Source: CALZIK01 sp046756565
Lineage (GTDB): Bacteria; Acidobacteriota; Thermoanaerobaculia; Multivoradales; JAHEKO01
Assembly: GCA_046756565.1 (NCBI GenBank)
Contig: JBHHWO010000144.1
Span: forward strand, 1 to 10,748
DNA length: 10,748 nt
Reading direction: 5' to 3'
The notes beneath the pieces are model-generated. The model searched no databases. It was not told where the DNA came from and saw nothing but the letters and a program-made list of their open reading frames with translations. The number at the start of each line of letters is the position of its first letter. Within the stretch, counting starts at the first letter, position 1. Shown piece by piece: positions 1-5,730 of the stretch. A program made the translations under genes and the position numbers.

Positions 1-86
1 GGCCCCATGGCGCTCGCAACGCGACCGTCTCGACTTCTGCCACGGGCTGCTAGAGGGTGGTCACTGACGCCGCTCCGGGACCATCC

Positions 87-368
87 CTAGTTGATCGAGG
101 AGTCGCGTGTGGGCTCCGGCGCCTCCGCCAGCGGCCCAAAGCTCTTCTCGTAGCGCTCCAAGTTTTCGGCCAGGGCGCGCACGATTCTCTTGAGATGGCC
201 CGGGCTGGTGACCAGGCGGGCCGTGACGATCGCCTGCGGAGGGACCGCGTTGATGAAGTCGAGAATGAACTCCTCTCTCGTATGGGTGACTCGAAGGAGA
301 TTCGAGTAGCGACCCTTGAGCTCTTCGTCGCTCACCTTGACGTTGAGTCCCTTGGCTTTCTCAGACAT
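87..368 (-). CDS. DUF3467 family protein
   Basis: Predicted 93-aa cytosolic protein matching my recollection of the DUF3467 family, whose biochemical role is unknown. Visible family hallmarks are an early YSNLLRVTHTREEFILDF block, the central ARLVTSPGHLKRIVRALAENL block, and a closing ERYEKSFGPL block; the length is normal for the family. The start is fixed by a GGAGG five bases ahead of an ATG, so the ten codons further upstream, which would begin with MTSRSSPEEN, are rejected. The gene begins 19 bp after the stop of the Wzt-like ATPase and probably shares its transcript. That makes it the last gene of the polysaccharide-export operon within this window. Whether it works with the exporter or is merely co-transcribed cannot be told from sequence. 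No signal peptide or membrane segment is present. Confidence 0.88.
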   Translation of the reverse strand: MSEKAKGLNVKVSDEELKGRYSNLLRVTHTREEFILDFINAVPPQAIVTARLVTSPGHLKRIVRALAENLERYEKSFGPLAEAPEPTRDSSIN

Positions 369-373
369 ATTTT

Positions 374-378
374 CCTCC
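374..378 (-). promoter_or_regulatory. Strong Shine-Dalgarno of the DUF3467 gene
   Basis: The minus strand reads GGAGG followed by AAAAT and then ATG. It is a consensus ribosome binding site with 5-nt spacing lying in the short gap after the ATPase stop. It decides the start at 368 instead of an upstream ATG at 398. Confidence 0.85.
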
Positions 379-387
379 GGCGACGAC

Positions 388-1725
388 CTAGACGTCACCC
401 GGTTGTTCGGACCACTTCACGCTGCCTTCGAACTCCCACTCGTGCCTGGGGAAATACACCCCCACTCCCTGCTCGCTCGCGGTCATCGTGAAGCTCAAGA
501 TCCTGCGCTGGTAGTCATAGGCGTAGCCGTCTCTCGCGTGAACGGCCACGTCCAGCGAATACTCTCCCGGCGCCAGCCGCAGCTCGGGGCAAGCGATGCG
601 CACGATGACATCGCCGCTCAGCGAGTCGGATTCGAAGCCGGCCAGGGTCGTATTGGTGCCCCAGCATTCGACTCCTCGGAAGGTGAACATGCCGACTCCG
701 AAGACGAAGTCCTCCAGGTCTCTATGGGCGCGAACCTTGATCTCGATCGTGACCCTGTCCCCGGTACGAAAGTCGTAGCGCTCCTCGCCGCTCGCCGTCA
801 GCAGGCGGGCGGCCAAGACCTCGGCTTCACGCGTTCCCCAGCGCAGGATCTCCTCGCCGTCGCCACCCTCCTCGGTTGGTGATTCCGTCTCCTCTCCTGA
901 CTCGGGCTCGGGCGGCGACTCGGTCTGAACTGCCTGTTCACGGTGTTGCTTGGCTTCCTGGTGGACTCGACCCTCCTCCTCGGCCACGGCTCTCCGGTAG
1001 GCATCGACGACGTGGCGCGGGTCGCCGACCAGGCGTTCGCACCCGTTCTCCATCCACAGGCAACGATCCGCGAAATCCTCGACCAGTCCCAGAGAATGGC
1101 TGACGAGCAAGACGGTGTTGCCGCGCTCCAGAAACTCCTCGATTCTGCGAATGCACCGGTGCGCGAACGCCTCGTCACCCACAGCCAGCACTTCGTCGAC
1201 AAGCAAGATGTCGGGATCCGTATGAATCGCGACCGAGAAGCCCAACCGAACATACATGCCCGACGAGTAGTTCTTGACCGGCTCGTCCATGAAGTCGGCG
1301 AGGCCGGAGAACTCCACGATCTCTTTGTAACGCCTCTCGATCTCACGCTTCGACAAGCCGAGCACCGCTCCGTTGATGAAGACGTTTTCCCGGCCCGAGA
1401 TCTCGGGATGAAACCCGGCCCCCAGCTCGATCAGAGCGGCGACGCGCCCGTTGACGCGCATTTCGCCGGCCGTCGGCTTCAGGATTCCCGCAACCATCTT
1501 GAGCAGGGTCGACTTGCCCGAGCCGTTGGCGCCGATCACCGCGAACGCTTCGCCCGGGCTCACCGCAAAGTCGAGATCGCGCACCGCCGGAATCACTTCA
1601 TCGGGCCTCAAGCCCTCGGTCAGAGCCCGGTCGAGCAATGCACTCTTCAAGGTGCGCAACCTGTAGCCCGCGGACATGCGCCGATAGCTCTTGGCGAGCC
1701 CGATGGCCTCGATTGCGTAGGTCAA
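388..1725 (-). CDS. wzt: Polysaccharide ABC exporter ATPase, Wzt-like, with C-terminal carbohydrate-binding domain
   Basis: 445-aa nucleotide-binding subunit that should power export of a lipid-linked polysaccharide (O-antigen type) with the adjacent permease. The ABC domain shows Walker A GANGSGKST (residues 65-73), signature YSSGM (153-157), Walker B ILLVDE (173-178) and switch His210. An extra segment before the catalytic core (about 17-50) is typical of the Wzt/KpsT/TagH group. After about residue 245 an acidic Glu/Pro/Ser linker (roughly 248-292) leads to a beta-rich domain (about 292-440), where Wzt proteins bind the terminal modification of their glycan. I chose a TTG start: it overlaps the permease TGA (TTGA), has GGTGG 7 nt upstream, and keeps the first beta strand and the A-loop tyrosine (KSYRR). 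The nearest ATG, at 1677, would remove both. The frame stays open to 2313 but antisense-like composition and full overlap with the permease exclude that extension. Confidence 0.93.
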   Translation of the reverse strand: MTYAIEAIGLAKSYRRMSAGYRLRTLKSALLDRALTEGLRPDEVIPAVRDLDFAVSPGEAFAVIGANGSGKSTLLKMVAGILKPTAGEMRVNGRVAALIELGAGFHPEISGRENVFINGAVLGLSKREIERRYKEIVEFSGLADFMDEPVKNYSSGMYVRLGFSVAIHTDPDILLVDEVLAVGDEAFAHRCIRRIEEFLERGNTVLLVSHSLGLVEDFADRCLWMENGCERLVGDPRHVVDAYRRAVAEEEGRVHQEAKQHREQAVQTESPPEPESGEETESPTEEGGDGEEILRWGTREAEVLAARLLTASGEERYDFRTGDRVTIEIKVRAHRDLEDFVFGVGMFTFRGVECWGTNTTLAGFESDSLSGDVIVRIACPELRLAPGEYSLDVAVHARDGYAYDYQRRILSFTMTASEQGVGVYFPRHEWEFEGSVKWSEQPGDV

Positions 1726-2531
1726 ACGGCTTCCACCAAGCTGTCGGCCAGACGCGCGAAAAGCCAGGTGCCGAGCGTCCAGGCGATCAATGCCCAACCG
1801 ACCATCTGTCCCAGGAGAAGCGGCTCGAGATTGAGCCCCTTGAAGACCACCTCCTGAAAGGCGGTGGAAAAGGGCGCGAACGGGTTCAGCCAGCCGATCG
1901 CCCAACGGCCCCACTCCGCGCCAATGAAGGACAGGGGAAAGAGCACGGGCGTCAAGTAGAGAAGCACCGCGAGCACGTTGGTCAGAATGTCCTTGACGTC
2001 CTTGAAGTGTACGTTGAGAGCCGAAAGCCCGAGCGTCAGCCCTCCGATGACGAGGAACTCGAGGCCGACGACAAGCGGCAACCAGACCAGCCCCCAGCCT
2101 CCGACCGAATACCCGAGATAGCGCCCAATCAGAAGTCCTCCGGCCAGCACCGGCACGGCGAGGAGGAAATGAACCAGGTTCGAGAGCACGAACATCATCG
2201 GCAGAATCTCGGCCGGAAACACCGCTTTGCGGATCAAGCCGGCTCCGGAGAGCAGGGAATCCGTGCCTTCGAGAAGCGAGGTCGCGACCCAGATCCAGGG
2301 GAACAGGCCACACATCAGAAACAGCGGATAGGGATCAGTGTCTCCGGTCGCGAACTTCGGTTGAAAGATGTAGGTAAACACGAACGAGTAGACCGCCAGC
2401 AGCAGCAACGGGTTGACCAGCGACCAGAAGAAGCCCAGAAACGAGCCCCGGTACCGCGCCTTGAGCTCTCGCGCCACCAGGGTATAGAGCAGACTGCGGT
2501 ATTGCAGCAGGCGACGACTTACATCCAGCAT
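1722..2531 (-). CDS. wzm: Polysaccharide ABC exporter permease, Wzm-like (ABC-2 type)
   Basis: 269-aa inner-membrane subunit of an ABC-2 exporter, the usual size for Wzm/KpsM/TagG proteins. An amphipathic N-terminal interface helix carries the family motif RELKARYRGSFLGFFWSLVNP (about residues 21-41). Six hydrophobic segments follow at roughly 36-55, 70-88, 113-138, 147-172, 182-203 and 243-260. It should form a homodimeric channel with the Wzt-like ATPase, whose TTG start overlaps this stop. The ATG at 2531 is the only reasonable start: the same frame meets a TGA upstream with no other start between, and the protein already begins in the right place for the family. The Shine-Dalgarno is weak (a GAG about 5 nt upstream), which fits coupling to translation coming from upstream. 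No glycan synthesis genes lie in the window, so the exported polymer is unknown. Confidence 0.93.
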   Translation of the reverse strand: MLDVSRRLLQYRSLLYTLVARELKARYRGSFLGFFWSLVNPLLLLAVYSFVFTYIFQPKFATGDTDPYPLFLMCGLFPWIWVATSLLEGTDSLLSGAGLIRKAVFPAEILPMMFVLSNLVHFLLAVPVLAGGLLIGRYLGYSVGGWGLVWLPLVVGLEFLVIGGLTLGLSALNVHFKDVKDILTNVLAVLLYLTPVLFPLSFIGAEWGRWAIGWLNPFAPFSTAFQEVVFKGLNLEPLLLGQMVGWALIAWTLGTWLFARLADSLVEAV

Positions 2532-2635
2532 GTGGACTCGATCAGTGGATGCTGCCGAACCATCCGACCCAGGACCGAGCGGTCATCGGTGAGCACCAGA
2601 TCGGGAAACCGCTTCAGCTTCGACCGGTCGGCAGC
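2519..2635 (-). other. Open 38-codon in-frame continuation after the TAG of the substrate-binding lipoprotein gene
   Basis: The 104-bp gap between the lipoprotein gene and wzm is open in the lipoprotein reading frame. After the TAG (2636-2638) there are 38 sense codons, then a TAA at 2519-2521 lying 5 codons' worth of bases inside the start of wzm. I count G or C at 29 of 38 third positions, compatible with coding in this genome. The peptide is basic and ends ...RQHPLIESTCWM. Options are a tail cut off by a recent nonsense mutation or sequencing error, TAG readthrough, a small independent ORF from an internal GTG or ATG, or chance. I recognise no domain, so it is recorded as a frame and not as a gene. 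Confidence 0.35.
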
Positions 2636-3811
2636 CTACCCGCTATTGCGACGGCGCTGGGCCTCCTCGAGCCGCCGCAGCCTGTCGAGAAGTTCACGGC
2701 GGCGCTGCTCGATGTCCTTTTCGTAGTCCTTCAGGGTCGAATCCTCGACGACATAGACGCGCGGAAACTTCTGTACGTCTCCCCGCTCGTCGAACTGAAT
2801 CGTGCCGGTCACTCCGGTGAAGTCCCGCAGGCCGCGAACCTCCTTCCAGAGCTCCGTGGGGATCCTCTCCCCGCGCTTGAACGCCTCCACCAGCACCATC
2901 AGCGCGTCGTAGCCGTGGGCGGCGTAGAGATCCGGATTGAGACCGTACTTATCGTGGAACGCGTTCACGAAGGCCTGGATCTTGGGATCGTCGCTGGTGG
3001 CGTCGAAAGCCGCCTGGGTCAGAAATACCCCTTCGCCCGACTCGCCGGTCTGCTCGATCGCCGCCGGTGCCGCGAAGGCGGATGTGGTCAGAATTCTGCC
3101 TTTGTAGCCCTTGCTACGCAGCTCCATGATCATCTGGCCGATATCCTCGGCAAAGGCCGCGAGGTAGACGCCGGCCGCATTCAACGACACGACCCGTTCG
3201 ATCAGGCCCGACAGGTCCGCGCCCGCCGGATACTCGATCACCTCCATGACCTCGCCGCCGTTGCGCTCGAACTCGGACTTGAAAACCTCCTTGATCCCCC
3301 GCGCGTAGGTGTCCGACTTCGAGACGATCACCGAAGTCGGCATCTTGAGCTTTTGCGAAGCGAAGTTGCCCATCTTCGTGCCCTCTCGGGAATCGGATGG
3401 AAAGACGCGGTAGAAGTTCTTGGAAATGCCGGTCAGCTGGGGATTGGAAGCCGAGGGCGAGATCAGAACGCGATCGTAACGGTCGGCGACCGCTACCATC
3501 TCAAGCGCCTCGTCCGACATCACGCCGCCGATCACCGCGGCCGCGCCGGCGTCGATCTCCTCCTTCAACTTCGCCGCCGCGGTTTTGGGGTCGCCTCCGG
3601 AATCCACCACCGAAAGCTCGATCTGAAACGGCAGGTCGGGTTGCGCCTGGAGCTCTTCGAAGGCCAGCTCTACGCCTTTCTTGACCGCCTGGCCATAGAT
3701 CTCGAAGGCCCCCGTCGCGGGCACGATAGCCGAGAACTTCATGACCTCGCTTTGTTGACATCCGAGAAGCGTCAGCGAGATTCCGAGACATGCCAGGTAC
3801 TTTCGAGTCAT
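2636..3811 (-). CDS. Substrate-binding lipoprotein, branched-chain amino acid/amide (LivJ-like, periplasmic-binding type I) family
   Basis: 391-aa exported lipoprotein. The N-terminus has two basic residues, a hydrophobic stretch and a lipobox LLGC, so Cys18 would be lipidated; Gln at +2 argues against inner-membrane retention by the E. coli rule. The mature part follows the type I periplasmic-binding fold: an opening FSAIVPATGAFEIYGQAVKKGVELAF, then DSGGDPKTAAAKLKEEID, VIGGVMSDEALEMV, and ISPSASNPQLTG ligand-pocket-like segments, then the second lobe with VSKSDTYARGIKEVFKSEF and GYKGRILTTSAF. After about residue 355 comes a highly charged helix rich in Arg/Glu (DIEQRRRELLDRLRRLEEAQ), probably coiled coil, which ordinary LivJ proteins lack. 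A GGGAG lies 6 nt before the ATG. No Liv permease or ATPase is adjacent; the next genes are the Wzm/Wzt exporter, so it may be an orphan binding or sensory lipoprotein. Confidence 0.9.
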   Translation of the reverse strand: MTRKYLACLGISLTLLGCQQSEVMKFSAIVPATGAFEIYGQAVKKGVELAFEELQAQPDLPFQIELSVVDSGGDPKTAAAKLKEEIDAGAAAVIGGVMSDEALEMVAVADRYDRVLISPSASNPQLTGISKNFYRVFPSDSREGTKMGNFASQKLKMPTSVIVSKSDTYARGIKEVFKSEFERNGGEVMEVIEYPAGADLSGLIERVVSLNAAGVYLAAFAEDIGQMIMELRSKGYKGRILTTSAFAAPAAIEQTGESGEGVFLTQAAFDATSDDPKIQAFVNAFHDKYGLNPDLYAAHGYDALMVLVEAFKRGERIPTELWKEVRGLRDFTGVTGTIQFDERGDVQKFPRVYVVEDSTLKDYEKDIEQRRRELLDRLRRLEEAQRRRNSG

Positions 3812-3908
3812 AGCAAACTCCCGCGAGACTTAAGTTGAGTTGTCAGGATATCAACCTTTTCGACAAAGTTCGCCTCCTCGATATTCGACTCGCCGGACCG
3901 TCCCGCGG

Positions 3909-3937
3909 TTCCAACCGACCAGGGCCACAGCTACAAT
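3909..3937 (+). promoter_or_regulatory. Candidate sigma70-like promoter for a leaderless transcript
   Basis: TACAAT at 3932-3937 is a near-consensus -10 box. A poor -35-like TTCCAA lies 17 bp upstream (3909-3914). Only six bases (GAAAGC) separate the -10 from the ATG at 3944, so initiation at the usual distance would fall on or next to the start codon and give a leaderless mRNA. No separate Shine-Dalgarno at normal spacing is visible. Prediction from sequence only. Confidence 0.45.
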
Positions 3938-3943
3938 GAAAGC

Positions 3944-4252
3944 ATGACCGATGAGAGCAGGATTACGCTTCGATGTCCCGACTGTGACAGCCATCTGGTG
4001 GTCGACGTCAAGACCGGCGAGGTGCTCTTCCACAAGCCGAGAAAGGCTCCGGTCGCCGGCGGCAAGGACTTCGATCAGCTCCTCGACCAGCTCGACGAAG
4101 ACAAGGCGCAGGCCGAGGATGTCTTCAACAAAGAGGTGTCCGCTCTGAAGGACCGCGACCGGCTGCTCGAGGACAAGTTCGAGGAGGCCCTAAAGAACGC
4201 CAAGGAGTCACCGGAAGACGAGCCTCCGCCCCGCCCTTGGGATCTGGACTAG
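3944..4252 (+). CDS. Small CxxC (zinc-ribbon-like) protein with charged helical tail, unknown function
   Basis: 102-aa predicted cytosolic protein that I cannot assign to a named family. It begins MTDESRITLRCPDCDSHLVVD: a CPDC knuckle followed by a short strand and then VKTGEVLFHK, the form of half a zinc ribbon. Only two cysteines are present, so a full four-Cys site would need a partner or a dimer. Residues about 42-90 are strongly charged (Asp, Glu, Lys) and should be helical, possibly coiled coil; the end is Pro-rich and acidic (EPPPRPWDLD). The ATG follows a TACAAT box by six bases. The gene is divergent from the substrate-binding lipoprotein (132-bp shared upstream region) and convergent with the HtrA gene. 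Codon use matches the neighbours, supporting a real gene. Confidence 0.72.
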   Translation: MTDESRITLRCPDCDSHLVVDVKTGEVLFHKPRKAPVAGGKDFDQLLDQLDEDKAQAEDVFNKEVSALKDRDRLLEDKFEEALKNAKESPEDEPPPRPWDLD

Positions 4253-4327
4253 GCTTCACCAGGGCCTTGGGAATCACAACGATGAAAGCTCAATCGCTCG
4301 GGACCGCCCTCGACCTTGCCTCCTGCT

Positions 4328-4454
4328 TGTAAGGGGCGGAAATCGTCGCAGATTCAAGGCGTGCGACCAACGGGCGACGTAGCCGTACTCAAGTACGGCG
4401 AGGAGCACGGTGGGACGCACAACGCCGAAGATGCGATGGTTCTCGCCCCTTACA
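4328..4454. repeat. Near-symmetric 127-bp palindrome (REP/MITE-like element or bidirectional terminator)
   Basis: The outer arms TGTAAGGGGCG (4328-4338) and CGCCCCTTACA (4444-4454) pair perfectly. The centre is GCCGTACTCAAGTACGGC (4382-4399), a 7-bp stem with a TCAA loop, and its midpoint coincides with that of the arms. Between them the two halves align imperfectly but recognisably: TCGCAGATTC with a partner that reads TCGCATCTTC, then GGCG and TGCG blocks on both sides. The whole unit could fold into one long hairpin. It sits between convergent genes, where it could stop transcription from both sides, although no T-tract follows either arm. The right arm contains the TAA of the HtrA gene. 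I see no clear target-site duplication, so mobility is inferred from form only. Confidence 0.75.
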
Positions 4455-5730
4455 GGCGGAAGCTGAGGTAATAGGACCGCCTCCCCCGCCGTACCACCAA
4501 CAACAGCCCACCACGATCCAGCGCCCGGAGCACCTCGCGTGCGAGGCCCTCGACGGTCTCCACTCGCTGACCGTTGGCGCCCAGGATTAGATCACCCCTC
4601 TTGAGTCCCTTCCGATCCGCGGCCGAGCCCCGGCGAACTCCGACGATGGTCAGGGAGCCCCGCATCTGTTCGACGAACACGCCCACCTGCGACTGCAAGT
4701 AACTGACGCCCAGATCGACCGGCGGCAGCGCCACCGACAGCTGGAGCCGGCTCTCGGAGCCGTCGCGCCAGACCCTCACCCGAACTCGACTCCCGACAGG
4801 CACCGAGTAGATCGAGGTCATGACGTCCTCGCGCGACGAGACGATTCTCTCGCCCACCTCGAGCAGGATGTCGGTTGAGCGGAAACCGGCTCGCGCCGCG
4901 GGTGAGCCGGGGTGGACGCGTTCAACCAACACGCCGCGATCGAGCGGCAGATCGTAGCGACGGGCGAGCTCGCGGTCGAGGCTCAGCAGGCGCAGACCGG
5001 TCCAGATCGGCTGCAGTGATCCGTAGCGAAGCAGATCGTCGACGACCCGGCGAGCGCGATCGGAAGGTATCGCGAATCCGATGCCCTCGGCGCCGGCGAC
5101 GATCGCGGTGTTGATCCCGATGACGTCGCCGTCGAGGTTGACCAGGGGGCCGCCTGAGTTGCCCGGGTTGATTGACGCATCGGTCTGTAAAAAGTCGGTG
5201 TACAGGTTCTCGCCTGACTCGGCGGGAACGGCTCGGCCCCGGGCCGAGAGTACGCCGGTGGTTACGGTGTTCGAGAGGCCGAGCGGGTTGCCCAGTGCAA
5301 TGACGGTCTCACCGATCATAAGATCCGAGCTGGAGCCCAGCTCGACAGCCGGGAGGTTCCTGCCCTCGATCTTCAACACCGCCAGATCCGCGTCTCGGTC
5401 GAAACCGAGCACGTCCGCCTCGATCTCACGACCGTCGTCGAACGTCACCAGGATGCGTGACGCGTCCTCGATCACGTGCGCGTTGGTGACCACCGTGCCA
5501 TTGGCGGCAATCACGAAACCCGAGCCCAGCGACTGGACACGGCGCCTGCGGCCGAACAGCTGGCCGAAGAACGGATCCGCTTCCCGAACGATTGCCTCCG
5601 CCGAGATGTTGACCACCGCTGGCGCAACGCGCTCAACGATCTCGACCACCCGCGAGCGGCGGCCTTCTGCGGCGCCGGCCGGATCGAATAGCAGCACGAC
5701 AAGCGTCGCGGTGAAGAACGCTCTGCTCAC
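4450..5730 (-). CDS. HtrA/DegP-family periplasmic serine protease with two PDZ domains
   Basis: 426-aa exported protease that should degrade or chaperone misfolded envelope proteins. A signal peptide occupies about residues 1-20 (hydrophobic TATLVVLLF, then AGA before the likely cleavage). The trypsin-like domain carries the triad His85 (TNAHVI), Asp115 (DADLAVLK) and Ser192 (NPGNSGGP), with the usual LGSGFVI, ALGNPLGLSNTVTTG and GIGFAIPSD landmarks. Two PDZ domains follow at about 245-330 and 335-426; the length fits a compact DegQ/DegS-class protein with two PDZ. The start is GTG: it overlaps the preceding TGA (GTGA), lacks a Shine-Dalgarno of its own, and gives the signal peptide directly, so translational coupling is likely. 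The stop codon lies in the arm of the palindrome downstream. No lipobox or retained membrane anchor is evident. Confidence 0.95.
   Translation of the reverse strand: MSRAFFTATLVVLLFDPAGAAEGRRSRVVEIVERVAPAVVNISAEAIVREADPFFGQLFGRRRRVQSLGSGFVIAANGTVVTNAHVIEDASRILVTFDDGREIEADVLGFDRDADLAVLKIEGRNLPAVELGSSSDLMIGETVIALGNPLGLSNTVTTGVLSARGRAVPAESGENLYTDFLQTDASINPGNSGGPLVNLDGDVIGINTAIVAGAEGIGFAIPSDRARRVVDDLLRYGSLQPIWTGLRLLSLDRELARRYDLPLDRGVLVERVHPGSPAARAGFRSTDILLEVGERIVSSREDVMTSIYSVPVGSRVRVRVWRDGSESRLQLSVALPPVDLGVSYLQSQVGVFVEQMRGSLTIVGVRRGSAADRKGLKRGDLILGANGQRVETVEGLAREVLRALDRGGLLLVVRRGRRSYYLSFRL

Noticed and set aside
1..86. Possible gene ends or starts at the left edge, including an ATG at 6-8 on the minus strand and an open plus frame ending at 67
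   Set aside because: Too little sequence, no ribosome binding site, no recognisable peptide. The only local structure is a short GGGA/TCCC hairpin after the DUF3467 stop, too weak to call a terminator.
943..1857. Plus-strand open frame of 304 codons
   Set aside because: Antisense of wzt and the end of wzm; such long open antisense frames are expected in GC-rich coding DNA, and the product shows no family motif.
1726..2313. 196-codon upstream extension of the Wzt ATPase frame
   Set aside because: It lies wholly inside wzm in another frame, is Arg-rich low-quality sequence, and the TTG start at 1725 gives a complete ABC domain.
1638..2726. Plus-strand open frame of 362 codons
   Set aside because: Antisense of wzm; product is Gln/Arg/Glu-rich without recognisable domain, whereas the minus strand encodes a clear six-segment membrane protein.
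2549..3838. Plus-strand open frame of 429 codons
   Set aside because: Antisense of the substrate-binding lipoprotein gene, whose opposite-strand product has a lipobox, a good ribosome binding site and clear family blocks.
4382..4399. Apex hairpin read as a simple rho-independent terminator of HtrA
   Set aside because: No T-tract follows on either strand, and the hairpin is the centre of a larger 127-bp palindrome, so it is reported as a repeat.
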